DNA of 64,000 bases from contig JACRBM010000016.1 in assembly GCA_016219275.1 (NCBI GenBank), forward strand, positions 1-64,000, in the 5' to 3' direction. The DNA is from Chloroflexota bacterium (GTDB lineage Bacteria > Chloroflexota > Anaerolineae > UBA4142). A model generated the notes under the pieces. It saw only the letters and a program-made list of their open reading frames with translations, was not told where the DNA came from and did not search any database. The position numbers were made by a program, and so were the translations under genes. Positions 17,128 through 27,700 of the stretch are shown here, piece after piece. Numbering within the stretch: the stretch's first letter is position 1; the number at the start of each line of letters is the position of its first letter.

Positions 17128-18735
17128 GTGTGACTAAAATCAGTTGATTTCAAGTTGTTGGACATGATGAAGCCAGCGCGTGTTCATTGGTGTGCCGTAC
17201 AGTTTTTTGTGCTGTTGCTTGCGTCGGTACTCATGGAACGCTTCCCAATCATCGTTCTCATTCACCGCACGCAAAGCTAATAATGCACCGGCACCCGAGA
17301 GCGTCCAACGCATTCCAGAGAGTTCCATACGATCTTTGACCAAATGTCGGCAAGTTCCCTCGACCACACCCGTGCCGATTGGCCAACCGTGTCGTAGGTA
17401 GTCGGCATAATCCATGTATTCGGTGTTGCGGCGTAAATAGTTGGCGACCTGACCCAGCACTTTTCCAACCGAACTACTTTTCGGCAAGTCACTGGCTTCT
17501 TTCTCTAACCGCTGAATCACACGGTCCGTATGACTGAACAGAATATCCTGCATCTGGGTTTCGACCCAGGTCGCGCGCGTTGCCTCCGTTTCGCCGTAGA
17601 GCGCGGCGCCCGCTTTCCAAAGATGTTCATCCACATGGATGATGTCCAGCACCAAAGTGAACCCGAGCAGTTTGGCGCGCATGTGCTTTTGCAAGGATTC
17701 CGCGCCGTCGGTCAACGCCACGCGTGCGAATGTGAGAACCCGCGCGGCGGCGCACCCATGCCGCCAGCCGTTTGAACGCCGCGTCTTTCCCGTCCAAGCT
17801 AGCGAAGACTTGCTTGTGACAAGGTGCTGGTCGTTGTGGTGGAGCGATGCCTTTCTTGAACAAGGCGTTGACCACATCTTGGGGCGTCCGCCGATAGGGT
17901 GCGATGGTGTAAATGGCTATCGCAATGGTCTCTTTTATGCGGGTCTTTTTGTCGCCTTTGCTCAGGCGCGCTTTGGGCGAGAGCGTTTCCCGGCGCACCA
18001 TGGGCACGCCCTTGCCATCGGCTTGTGCGACCAAGATGTGCTCTTTTTCGGTGGGAAGAAATTTCGGCCGCTGGCGATAGAAGGCTTTCACGGTTTGGCT
18101 GTGTTCGGCGACCTGGGTTTCCAAAGCCAATTCGGGTACGCTCAAGCCCAATAAGCGCGCGAGCACTTGCAAGCTTTTATCGTAGGCGCTGTCCACTGCC
18201 AATAGTTCGGTACTCTCCATCAGCAGGTCGGAATAGCAGCGCTGCGGCAGGCTCATGGCTTGGTCGAGCGGGCACACGCCGGGTTGCCCAGCCGTGTAGA
18301 AATAGGCGCGCGCAAAACTTAATTTGCCAAAGATCGAAAAGTAGTCAATCGGTTTCTGCGAATGGTAGGGCAGTCGAGTCTTGCCCACGCCGGGCTGGGA
18401 CGCGTGAGTTTCGGCTTGGACGCGGGTGGTCACAAATAGTTGGAGCAATTTGAAACCGAGCCGCAACACTTGGCGAAACAAACTGCGTTCCATTTGGTTG
18501 AGCGTAACAGTCTGGGACTGAGACCCTGTGACCAAGCCGAGCAACTTCTCGAAGTCCGCTCGCAATTGCTGAATCATTTGAGTTGAAGTGAGAGACATAC
18601 GACGCCTTCTGGGAATACGTATCTTGTTCAACCCTATCATCCCAGAAGAACGCTTTTCTTTCAACTCAATATATGAATGTCCACACTGATGTGCCCTTGA
18701 GATACTTTGCGCCAATCAACTGATTTTAGTCACAC
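17128..18735 (-). mobile_element. Complete ISKra4-family insertion sequence, 1608 bp
   Basis: The ends are exact 22-bp inverted repeats (17128-17149 and 18714-18735), each beginning GTGTGACTAAAATCAG from outside. One transposase gene reads leftwards and ends 12 bases from the left tip. No adjacent target-site duplication is evident: flanks GAATCG and CCAAAT differ, although ATCAAAT occurs near both sides. Confidence 0.88.
17140..18598 (-). pseudogene. ISKra4-family transposase interrupted by one frameshift
   Basis: The N-terminal part begins MSLTSTQMIQQLRADFEKLL at 18598 and runs to about 17760 (up to FASLDGKDAAFKRLAAW). The C-terminal part, in another frame, continues with ARVLTFARVALTDGAESLQK and LVLDIIHVDEHLWKAG and ends at 17140 with QQLEIN. 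Joined, they give about 486 residues, a normal ISKra4 length. The shift lies at about 17750-17775, in a GC-rich run with no obvious A or T slippery heptamer, so a mutation is more likely than programmed frameshifting. The perfect terminal repeats nevertheless suggest recent movement. Confidence 0.8.
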
Positions 18736-18829
18736 CCAAATCAAATGACCGATAGACAAAATGAGCGAATCAAGGGTTATATTGACTCGCTAAAGAATTT
18801 ATTAGATCAACTGTAACATCTAAATCTTG

Positions 18830-19641
18830 TGTGGCTTCAGAATTGTCATTAACTGTTGCACTGGGGGTGCTGAAAATTTTGGCGCGACGGTGGACGCGGA
18901 AACCTGGGAGCACAATGTTTCGGCGTTGTTGTTCGGTTGGATGGTAGATGCACATCGCCGCGCGAATGTCCCGTTCAGCAAAAGCAACTTGTTCAAGGAA
19001 GAACTGCCTTCAAGTCGTTACTCGCACACGTGCTCAAGTTACTCGACGGCTATGGTGCAGATATTCACCTCTTGCGCGCCGTCGAATTGGCATGGTCGGA
19101 CGCGACACTCAAAACGTTGAGCGATGACCTAGACCTGGTTTCCGCACGCGCATTGCCCGTCGTCACGCTCCGCGCATCCACCGCGCCAGCGACTGCATCT
19201 GACGCGCAATCCTATCGTTTCAAAGTGAGTTATCGCCGCGCCGAGGATGTTTGGTTCATTATCGAAACATCTGCCACGCACACACTAGATAATTTGCATT
19301 ACGCGATTATTGACGCCGCCGATTTCGACGACGATCACTTGCACACGTTCTTCTTGAGCGGGCGCGTCTGGAACAAGGCAACCGAATACGGTCACGGCGA
19401 CGCGCGCCATTTGAGCGCGATCCCAATTGGCAATCTGCATCTGCGACTGAAACAACGTTTTCGGTACCTTTTCGATTTTGGCGATCAACACGAATTCGAC
19501 GTTCAATTGATCGAGACAAGTCCCGAACCATCGCGCGTACCGCGTCCGCGTCCGCGCATCGTCGAGCCGCACGGCACGATGCCAGCGCAATACCCAAACT
19601 GGGACGATGAATCGGAAGACATAGAGGAGGAAGATAAATGA
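18830..19641 (+). pseudogene. Frameshifted protein with pRiA4b ORF-3-like domain (IS1096 TnpR passenger type)
   Basis: The last half (about 19180-19560) reads YRFKVSYRRAEDVWFIIETS and later RFRYLFDFGDQHEFDVQLIE, the hallmark of the plasmid pRiA4b ORF-3-like domain (PF07929), and ends with an acidic tail. The beginning is in a different frame: NVSALLFGWMVDAHRRANVP from 18910, then shift at about 18995 into FKSLLAHVLKLLDGYGADIH. So the gene has one frameshift and no clear start codon in the first frame. Its position next to an IS fits loss after transposition. Confidence 0.65.
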
Positions 19642-19710
19642 ACCTCGCCCCCGGAGATGCGTGACTATCCTTCAAATTTTTTCTCGCCTTGCCAAAACTA
19701 CCATTGCGCA

Positions 19711-19745
19711 AAAACACAATGCCGACCTCACTCCCAGGTCGGCAT
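19711..19745 (-). terminator. Rho-independent terminator of the small LuxR gene
   Basis: ATGCCGACCT (19719-19728) and AGGTCGGCAT (19736-19745) form a 10-bp stem with a 7-base loop. Read on the minus strand, TGTGTTTTTG follows the stem, giving a short T-run 30 bases past the 19777 stop. Confidence 0.7.
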
Positions 19746-19776
19746 GCGCGGAAAAGCAGATGCCACAGCGTGGTGG

Positions 19777-20064
19777 CTATTGCGCGTTGTACCTGGCTTG
19801 CACCAACTGCACCGCGAGTTCCGTGCGCGAGCGCGTGCCGGTTTTGACAAAGACCTTGGTCAGGATGTTCTTGACCGTCTTGTCGCTGATGGTGAGTTGA
19901 TATGCGATTTCCTTATTGCTTGCGCCGGTCGCAACGAGCGCGGCGATTTCGCGTTCGCGGCGGGTTAGGATCGAATGATTTTCCATCACCGGTAAATGTC
20001 CTTTCGAGATTCCTGAATCTTTGTATGTAGCTGGCGCATTGCCTGATATCGCGGCAACAGCCAA
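19777..20064 (-). CDS. Small LuxR-type helix-turn-helix protein
   Basis: A 95-residue protein that is almost only a LuxR/FixJ DNA-binding domain. LTRREREIAALVATGASNKE begins near residue 33, then IAYQLTISDKTVKNILTKVF and the dimerisation helix to the end. No receiver or sensor domain precedes it: the first 30 residues are a short non-helical lead. It may be a truncated response regulator or a stand-alone GerE-like regulator. It lies 61 bases downstream of the C25 peptidase gene in the same direction and may be in that transcript. A terminator follows. Confidence 0.75.
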   Translation of the reverse strand: MAVAAISGNAPATYKDSGISKGHLPVMENHSILTRREREIAALVATGASNKEIAYQLTISDKTVKNILTKVFVKTGTRSRTELAVQLVQARYNAQ

Positions 20065-20124
20065 AAGCGCGACCAGGTATCATGCTGCCGCAAAATCCGC
20101 AAACCCATTTCGGAAGGATCTCAG

Positions 20125-23100
20125 TTACCGAACTATCATCGGCAAATAGATGTTCGGAGCCGGCAAATAAAGCCGCGACGCCGGATCACCGAGCAACGTG
20201 AAGGTATCCAATAGATCATGATTTGCGCCGCCGCTGTTTACCCAAAGATACATTTTCCCGGCAATCGCCGCTGGACCAATCTCGCGTATGCGGTCGCGAA
20301 AAACCGCTTGGAAGAATCCGCGATTGAGATAGTCGTGACCGCTTGCCACACCCAGACCGCTTGCCGACCAACTCGCCAACGCGCCGCCGCCGGCAAGACG
20401 AACATTCTTTTCGGCTAAACTGGGCACGCCGGGAAAATGAAAATATCCATCGTAGCATGTCATCGCGAGAAACACCGGCAGTTTGTTCTGGTTGGTCAAC
20501 GCGGGCAGGTCTGCTACACCGAACAATTGTTCCCCCGCCCAAAACTGGATCGCGCTGTGCCCCAAGTAATTCACGATTAGTCGCCCGTCGTTGATTGCCG
20601 CCAGGATTCCGTTTTTCGTCGCCGTGTTCGTGGGATAAGCCGAATATGCCAGCGCGCATTGCGGATAGGTTTGGGAATTACATGGATTAAAATAGATTCG
20701 ATCAACCGTCAGGGTGGATGGCACATAGTTCGAGTTGCCCGCGATTTGATCAGACAAGTTCCAAAAATTTCCGGCATTATCCAGCGTCCCATTCGTTTGG
20801 TACGCATTGTCGCTGACGAATGTAATCGTGGAGCGCCAAGCGCCGCCGGGTGCATTTTGCTCGTAACCCAGGATTTTGTTGACCATCGTCGCGACATCTG
20901 CCGCGCTGTCCGCCGGCAGTCGTCCAATCGCCATGCTGGGAAGCGCGTTGGTCGCGTTGAACGCGACCAACCGATTGTCGCTCGCGGTTTCGCCCGCCCA
21001 GGGGTCTACAAATCGCAAGTACGGCGGAATAAAGTTCGGTTCGCCAAAGCCATAGTTGTTTTTGAAATCAAAGTTGCCGTCGCCGACGAGAAGTACGTAT
21101 GCGGGCGCGGGCGATTGCCAGTTGGTGTACGCCCATTGCAGAAAATCATGGATCGCCTGCGCGTCCATCAGCCCATCGCTGAATTCGTCGTAGACATCCT
21201 GCACATCTACGATTTTGACGCGCATCCCTTGCGCGGTGCGAAAGGTCGCAAGCGGTTGAATGTTGGGTATAAAATCGCCATACGCGATAATGATGTAATC
21301 CGCGCCGTTGCTCGCGTTGCGTAAATCGGAAGGCGAATCCAACGCGATGCTCGCCGGCGATTTGAACTGCGCGGTTGTCAACGCGAGATACGTGCGCGGC
21401 GCTGTGAGCGTGTCCGCGAATTGAAATGTGTAATTTAAGCCGGCTGATGATACCGTCGCGTTCGTAATCTGCGCCACGTCGAAGGGATTCGTAATGTCGA
21501 ATCCTTGGATGGTCGGCAAAGTAAAACCGTTCACTTGATATTGCCATGCGCCGGTTGCCGTTTGCCCGAAACGCCGCGTGTCGCCGATCGCGGTCAGCGT
21601 GCCGGCGTAGCCCACGTCATAATGGTTGATGTCAATCCTATTCGGCGACGGCAAGGATTCTTTGATTCGAATGGTGTTTGTGATGGCATCGAGATAGTTC
21701 TGGGGAAAGTTAAACGCGGCGACGCGCTCGACATTTCCATTCCAGGTCGTATCGTCCAAGAGATGTCCATTGATGTACGTGAGCGTCTGGTGGTCACTCG
21801 CGCTAAAGCCCGCGATGCGAATTTGGAGTGTCGCCGTGAATAAGCCACTCGCAAGGTTCGGCAGCGCAAACGCATAATCCACCGAAGTGGGATCGCCATT
21901 GTGATCCGGGTCATACGGATTGGGCGCACTGAGCCAATACCAGTGATCGCTGTCTTCCGCGCGTGGCAAGTAAGGAATGTACTGCCAGTCCTTCTCCAAA
22001 TGGACACTGGCGGTAAAGGTCGTCACCAGTGTTCCCGTTCCGCTTCCATCGCGTTGCGTCATTCGCTTGCCCGCCGCGCCGCCAAAAGTGAACCAGTAGA
22101 TATTTGTGTTCGTGTATTTCGTGCGCGCTGCTTGTCCATAGAACAAGACAACGTCGCCGCCATCGCAATGACCGTCGTCCTGTCCCAGGACTTGTATCGC
22201 GATTTCATTTCCTTGTTTGAATATCTTCAGCGTGCGCGGATCGAGCGTCGTGAGATTGATGCCCGCGTTCGCGAACTGGGCACAGGTGATTTGATAGATG
22301 CCATCGTCGCTCACGGCGATCTTGTACCAGGGACCGGCGGCGTTGACCTGGGTCGCCCTAGGCGGTCTCACGGCTTGGGTCGGTTTGGCTCGACTCCGCC
22401 AATTCTTCGCCGACGAATAGTTGACGATAGAACGCGCTAACATCGGCTCGAAGAAACCTTCGTTGATCGGTTGACCCAGCATCGATGAACGCGCGCCGCC
22501 AGGGTACGTAAAAGTCAGTTCCACGCGCAGGCGGCGATGAAAAATCAGTTGACGCGACGCCGCGTTGTATTGAAGCGGTGCGAACTCGATTAACGCATAG
22601 CGTTGACTGCGCCAAGTTCCAAACGAGACGAGGCGAACTGTACTCGCAGGATAAACCTGGCTCGTGGAATAAGCAGAGCTATCTGGGATAAACGCGCGTC
22701 CCAGGTAGCGCGGCAGGGTCTGGGTCGGATCGAATTGAACCTGGGTCGTCGGCGCGGGCAGAGACGGATGCGCAAGCACATCGTTGCGTGTTTCGTCGCC
22801 GACGAGACGCAGAGCAACATCTGCGCCCGCGGGAATTCCGACGAGTGTGCCTTTGATCGGAAGTTGTGGTTTGCCGGGCGCATTGGTTTGTCCCAGGTCG
22901 GAGATTGCCAGCGCGATGAATCTGGAGTTGCCAACAGTTTCCACGCGCGAATCGTAGCTGGAGATAACAAGTTCCAAGATGACATGGTTCGCGTCGGACG
23001 CGATTACATTCAACTGCGCTGAAGATGCCGCATTTGCAGACGAACTTGAAACAAAAAATATTCCCATACTAAAGCCAATGGCAACCACGGCATACACCAA

Positions 23101-23160
23101 CCATTGTTTCCAGCGAATCTTCACTGCGCCCGACCTGTGTGCACATTCATCTACAGACAT
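20125..23160 (-). CDS. Secreted C25 (gingipain-like) cysteine peptidase
   Basis: A 1011-residue exported protein. A basic start and hydrophobic segment (about residues 19-45, WLVYAVVAIGFSMGIFF, then SANA) give a signal sequence. Around 200 residues of beta-rich pro-domain follow. The C25 caspase-like domain includes YVLLVGDGNFDFKN near 690, IGRLPADSAADVATMVNKIL near 745, the catalytic histidine in NYLGHS near 868 and the catalytic cysteine in LAMTCYDGYF near 901. It ends LYLPAPNIYLPMIVR, a tail also like that of the propeller protein downstream (VFIPLIKK). Its start overlaps the PqqD-like gene by 10 bases. It is likely a secreted protease acting on proteins or partners of this cluster. Confidence 0.88.
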   Translation of the reverse strand: MSVDECAHRSGAVKIRWKQWLVYAVVAIGFSMGIFFVSSSSANAASSAQLNVIASDANHVILELVISSYDSRVETVGNSRFIALAISDLGQTNAPGKPQLPIKGTLVGIPAGADVALRLVGDETRNDVLAHPSLPAPTTQVQFDPTQTLPRYLGRAFIPDSSAYSTSQVYPASTVRLVSFGTWRSQRYALIEFAPLQYNAASRQLIFHRRLRVELTFTYPGGARSSMLGQPINEGFFEPMLARSIVNYSSAKNWRSRAKPTQAVRPPRATQVNAAGPWYKIAVSDDGIYQITCAQFANAGINLTTLDPRTLKIFKQGNEIAIQVLGQDDGHCDGGDVVLFYGQAARTKYTNTNIYWFTFGGAAGKRMTQRDGSGTGTLVTTFTASVHLEKDWQYIPYLPRAEDSDHWYWLSAPNPYDPDHNGDPTSVDYAFALPNLASGLFTATLQIRIAGFSASDHQTLTYINGHLLDDTTWNGNVERVAAFNFPQNYLDAITNTIRIKESLPSPNRIDINHYDVGYAGTLTAIGDTRRFGQTATGAWQYQVNGFTLPTIQGFDITNPFDVAQITNATVSSAGLNYTFQFADTLTAPRTYLALTTAQFKSPASIALDSPSDLRNASNGADYIIIAYGDFIPNIQPLATFRTAQGMRVKIVDVQDVYDEFSDGLMDAQAIHDFLQWAYTNWQSPAPAYVLLVGDGNFDFKNNYGFGEPNFIPPYLRFVDPWAGETASDNRLVAFNATNALPSMAIGRLPADSAADVATMVNKILGYEQNAPGGAWRSTITFVSDNAYQTNGTLDNAGNFWNLSDQIAGNSNYVPSTLTVDRIYFNPCNSQTYPQCALAYSAYPTNTATKNGILAAINDGRLIVNYLGHSAIQFWAGEQLFGVADLPALTNQNKLPVFLAMTCYDGYFHFPGVPSLAEKNVRLAGGGALASWSASGLGVASGHDYLNRGFFQAVFRDRIREIGPAAIAGKMYLWVNSGGANHDLLDTFTLLGDPASRLYLPAPNIYLPMIVR

Positions 23161-23621
23161 TGTCCGGTGGTCTGATTGATAATGCCTGAACAGCAGGGAC
23201 GGCTAGCGGTTGGGTATTCACCCGGGAGGGCACAGCCGCCCGCCTGCGCCGGCGTCGGCGCGACAATAGAGGCGATGATTGGCACGGTGATTGTCGTGGC
23301 GACTAACCCCGCTCGCTTTATAAACTCCCGTCGAGTGATGCGCGCTAATTCGTCCGGCAAAGTAATCGGCGTTTGCAACAAATGTTGCTTGTCGAGTTGC
23401 CCAAGACCATACCACACCACTTGCGGGTCCATTGCCAACAATCGCGCAATGTCCGAGATAGAGTGTTTACCGTCACAGTGTTTCCAGATAATCGCGGCGG
23501 TCGGGTTCAAGCAATGCGCGGCGTTTCGCTCGTGGTCATAGACCATCGTTTCGCCATCCAAGTCTTCGACATCCAGCCCTGCCACGCGAGCATCGGGCAA
23601 AATTGATTCGCTTGTGTTCAT
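23151..23621 (-). CDS. PqqD-like domain fused to a Tat signal and a cysteine-rich tail
   Basis: A 156-residue protein of unusual build. Residues 1-90 are a PqqD-like winged helix (MVYDHERNAAHCLNPTAAII, then the ISDIARLL helix). Residues 93-125 are a twin-arginine-type segment (TRREFIKRAGLVATTITVPI followed by PTPAQA). The last 30 residues form a tail with five cysteines (GGCALPGEYPTASRPCC and GQCL). PqqD proteins normally deliver RiPP precursor peptides to radical-SAM or other enzymes. Here the PqqD domain precedes the Tat motif in the same chain, which would place the tail outside the cell. The stop overlaps the peptidase start and the upstream kinase-like gene ends one base away. Confidence 0.8.
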   Translation of the reverse strand: MNTSESILPDARVAGLDVEDLDGETMVYDHERNAAHCLNPTAAIIWKHCDGKHSISDIARLLAMDPQVVWYGLGQLDKQHLLQTPITLPDELARITRREFIKRAGLVATTITVPIIASIVAPTPAQAGGCALPGEYPTASRPCCSGIINQTTGQCL

Positions 23622-23622
23622 A

Positions 23623-24453
23623 TTACCTCCAGGATGAATACTTGTTCAGAATTGAATCTACGACGTGCCTCGCTTCGCCGCGCGCGCTTTTGAGCACCGG
23701 CGCGCGCGTGACGATCTGTCGAAAGATGGGCAACATCTGCGCGGGCTTGCTACGCGCCGCGATCGTGTGGGCAACCAGCGCGAGCGCGCCATGCCCAGGC
23801 GAAAGTCGTTGCGGTCGCCACTGCGCGCGCGCGCGATATTCGCTCACCAAAATCATACCGACGGGTAATGGCGCGTCGCCGGCTTGACCGCCGAAATGTT
23901 CGACAGGATAATTGTTGGCGCGTCCATCGAGTCCATCGCGCACCGACAGCCATTTCGGATATGGATGCACGCGCCCGCGCGCATCGAACACGGCGTACTC
24001 GTCCGAATAGTAGGTTGCCCCGGCGCGCACGAACTCGGCGACGAGCGTGGTCTTGCCGCTCATGCTTCGCCCTGGGATGACGATGGCTTGCCCTTGCCAG
24101 CCCACCACTCCCGCATGAACAAACAGTCTGCGGTGCGCGTGCTCGGCGACATACCGTTGCAAGTCCGCTTCGAACGCGATGAGTAGATCGCTCACAGTTA
24201 GGGAGCGCGCGAGTTGCGTGTGATCGCCGTAGAACAAATTGAAATGCCGGATTCGCGACGACAGACTCGGCTTTCCCAGGATGAGCGAATAAAGTCGGTC
24301 AACAATGAGCGAGTTCATCGGCTTGCGCCGCGGCGGCAGGCACGCATCAATTTGTTGGAGTGCCTGCGGCGCGTTCGTCCGAATTCCAATCCGAACTCCA
24401 TGACTCACAAAAGCCATGCTTGCCACCCAGTCCAGGGTGTCCAACTTTTTCAT
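23623..24453 (-). CDS. HPr-kinase-like (HprK-related) protein
   Basis: A 276-residue protein with HprK-type C-terminal fold. The P-loop VIPGRSMSGKTTLVAEFVRA lies near residue 130, then YYSDEYAVFD near 150 matches the second conserved region. The N-terminal half has the LFVHAGVVGWQGQAIV lead-in of HprK-related proteins. Such proteins occur with PqqD and sulfotransferase or lasso-type biosynthetic clusters, where their substrate is mostly unknown. It probably phosphorylates a serine or a peptide of this cluster, possibly the adjacent PqqD-Tat protein (inference). It is first of a tight three-gene operon with that protein and the C25 peptidase. Confidence 0.75.
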   Translation of the reverse strand: MKKLDTLDWVASMAFVSHGVRIGIRTNAPQALQQIDACLPPRRKPMNSLIVDRLYSLILGKPSLSSRIRHFNLFYGDHTQLARSLTVSDLLIAFEADLQRYVAEHAHRRLFVHAGVVGWQGQAIVIPGRSMSGKTTLVAEFVRAGATYYSDEYAVFDARGRVHPYPKWLSVRDGLDGRANNYPVEHFGGQAGDAPLPVGMILVSEYRARAQWRPQRLSPGHGALALVAHTIAARSKPAQMLPIFRQIVTRAPVLKSARGEARHVVDSILNKYSSWR

Positions 24454-24760
24454 TCAAGTCGTTTGCCGCTTGAGGCGCGGCATGTTCTCGATGGACAAGC
24501 GGATTACCTTTCAAAAAAGTGCCGAGTAAGACGTAATTCGTAATTGGTAATTGGTAATTACGTTTTACGCCTCCACTGAAAAAACAAAACCTTACCGCAA
24601 AGACGCGAAGAACGCAAGTTTTTTTATTATTTTTCAGGTTTTACTTAGCGTCCTTTGCGTCTTCGCGGTTCGATCCAACCTTTCTTCAGACGAGTCGTTT
24701 TACGTTTCACGTTTCACGCATGACGTACCACTTTGTGTATTCCAACGAAAGGATTGCCGG
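24454..24760. other. Spacer of 307 bp holding two quasi-palindromic repeats
   Basis: No gene is seen. At 24534-24563 a GTAATTGGTAATTGGTAATTAC-like word run folds on itself. At 24595-24668 a 21-base inverted repeat (CCGCAAAGACGCGAAGAACG pairing with the run ending CTTTGCGTCTTCGCGG, imperfect) surrounds an AT-rich loop. The latter lies just past the 3' end of the propeller gene and could end its transcript. Confidence 0.6.
24595..24668. repeat. Spacer hairpin 2 (CGCAAAGACGCGAAG word)
   Basis: Arms 24595-24615 and 24648-24668 are nearly perfect reverse complements with a 32-base AT-rich loop. A word-related element with perfect arms is found at 30673-30758, but with a different base composition (GCAGAGACGCGGAG). 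Confidence 0.75.
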
Positions 24761-27700
24761 TTATTTCTTGATGAGAGGTATAAACACCGGAATCGTTCCG
24801 CGTGGCATCGCGGTTGTGATCGGACCATACGTCGTCCGCGCGCCATTCCGCGCGATTTCGACGAGACGGTATTGCGCCGTTTGTCCTTCAGGAACCGACG
24901 TGTCTCTCACGGAATAGAGCGCCCCGCCCCCCGCGCCTTTCGCGGGAATGAACGCGCCGACCGGCGAAAAGGTCTTGCCATCCAACGCGCGTTCGAGTTG
25001 AAAACCGGACGTATCCACTTCCGTCATGGTTTGCCATTCGACCGTAATCCCCGTCGCATCCGGTTTGGCTTCCAAGCGCGCGAGTGTAACTGCCGTTGGC
25101 GTGTTAGGACCGATTCCAAAGGTCGAGAACGAGGACACACTGGCTTGGACATAGACCCCATTCGCATCACTGCCGCCCGTGCCAGAAATTTTTTCCCAAC
25201 CGGTACTGCTGTTGCAATGGAAGATCGCCAAGTTGTATGGACTTGATGTTGTGTTTCCATTTGCCTCATTCGGGTTGCTGGCGGAAAAGTACAGCCGCAT
25301 CGTATATGTTCCGCCTACCTGCTGTGGTACGATGTCGAACAACTTCAAGACCGGAGTTCCAGACAACGTAGTTGTTCCACAAGTCGTTGGTTGGAGATTC
25401 GACGTAACGGTCACCGCCGTCGTCCAAAGACTAACTCCTGCCGTTTTGGTCAGTAGCACTGCATCGCGATTCCGGGCATCCTTGAATGTCCAGGTGTTAT
25501 AGTTGATGATATACTGGGACGGCGTTTCGCGGCGCAGTTTGCCATTCTGAATGAACTGGGTACAACTGCCGCCGGTGGCGGCGCTGATAAAGTCATCCGT
25601 CACGTCCACCGTGGTGTTGGCGTTGATGGTGATATTGCAGAAAGCGAGTGTGCCTTCGGTTTGGGTTGGCAAATTCACCGTGACGACGCCGTTCTTGGCA
25701 AAGACGACTGTGCCGGTGCCGGCGTTCCAAGTTCCGCTTGTGGTCCAGTTCCCATTCACAGTCAGCGTCGAACTGCCAGCATTCCAGGTTCCACTAGAGA
25801 GATTGAAATCATTGATTGTTAGTGTCGAACTATTCGCGTTCCAGGTTCCGCCATAGAGATTCATATTACCGGCGGTCATCGTCCAACTGTTGGCATTCCA
25901 GGTGGTGCCGTTGTACAGAGACACATCGCTCGTGGTGATATTACCAACCACATTCAGCGTCACATTCTTGTTGACGGTTACACTTTCCGAATAAGTTCCG
26001 GCGTAGACGGTTACTGTTCCGCCGGTCCTGACATTGTTCATCGCTTCGTTAATCGTCGCGTAGCAGGGTATGTTACCGCCGCACACCAAATCGTCATCGG
26101 CATATACATTTGTTTGCGTCGGTGGGGTAAGGTCCGCGGTCCATGCGCCGCGTCCATGGGTGCCAGCAATCAACACGGTTGTACCAGTACTGTTTCCGCC
26201 GCCCATCCATTGCAAGTCCTCCACAGCAACGTTGGCAGGACCATCGCCGTTGCGCCCGGTTCCGGTGGGCACATTCCAGGTCGCGCCCGTATCTACGCTG
26301 GCAAAGATACCAATCTCGGTGCCAACATAAAGCCAGGCACTGTTGCTGGGATTGATCGCCACTGCATAGATTGGTACTTGCGGCAGATTGCTGGTGATGC
26401 TGGTCCAAGTTGTCCCGCCATCCGTTGTACGCCAGAGGCGATTTGTACCAAAGCCGTTAAATCCCACATAGACGATACTGCTATTGTTCTTATCAATCGC
26501 GATACTGCCTATCTGCGTCCCAGGATTATTTGCGCCGATATTTGTATCGACGCGCGTCCAGGTTGGCGTGGTACTTGTCCCATTCGTCGTCATGTAAATT
26601 TGGCTGTTTTTGTGACCCACCCAAATCACGTTCGAGTTGCTCGGTGCAATGGCGATTGCATTGATTCCACTACCAATCGAAGACTTAATCGCCGTCCATT
26701 GCGGACCACCTGTCAGACTGTTATAGACGTACGGCGTCCGAACATCGTTGCTAACCCAGAGCGAAAGGTCGCCTACGAAAAGCCGATTGGCGTTATTAGG
26801 ATCGAGCAGGATAGGCGCAATGAAACTACCTACCCTATTGCACGCGTCGTCAATCCGATACGGTGCCGCGCGGCAAGTCCAGGCACTACCGTCCCAATAG
26901 GTCCCCCAAATGGAATCTGAATCACCCACTCCACCAGTGTCGGAGCGATGCACTTGACCGTAGATATACTCATTGTAGAGGTAATTAGGATTCGTCGGAT
27001 CAGCGGCGGACTTGCCACCATCACCACCACTAAAAAAGGTCCAAGCATTGGCTCCGCCGGCAGGAGTGTACACCGTTGCCCCATTATCCTGACTGCCGCC
27101 GATCAAGACACCGTTGTTGTTGCCTGCGACGCCGTAGAATTGCGTAATGCCCAGGTTGTTGTTCATATAGACCCAACCCAGGTTCATATCCGCATTCGTC
27201 CCAGCCGTGGTGATATCGGCGGTATAGTACATGCCTCCATCGTTGCCATTGAGCAGGGCGAGGTTAGAGCCGGGTATAGATACAAGCGCGTGATGATCGG
27301 CATGGGGTGAGGGTGGGTTTCTATAATGCCATGAATAACCCCAGTAAGCGATCTTGGTAAACGTCGCTCCACCGTCAGTGGACTTGTACATATCCACACC
27401 GGCGACGACGACAAAGTTCGGGTCGTCTGGTTTCACCCAAATCGCGTTGTCGTAATCGCCTTGAGTAGCCAGTAACTGCTGACCCGTGTTCACGCGGGTG
27501 TAGGTATGTCCACCATCCGTACTCTTGTACACGTCACCCGAGTTTTGATTCACACTGGCATAAACGATGGAGGGATTACTGGGCGAGTATGCCAGCTCAA
27601 CGCGTCCAGAGATGGCGGGAGTGAAGGTCGCGGCTGCCCAGCCAGATGCACCGCCACCTGTCGTATACCAAGAGTAACCGACCGCGCCAGCCACGGCGTT

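Noticed and set aside
17750-17775. Programmed ribosomal frameshift in the ISKra4 transposase
   Set aside because: No A-run or T-run slippery heptamer or following pseudoknot was seen; a mutation or base-call error is simpler.
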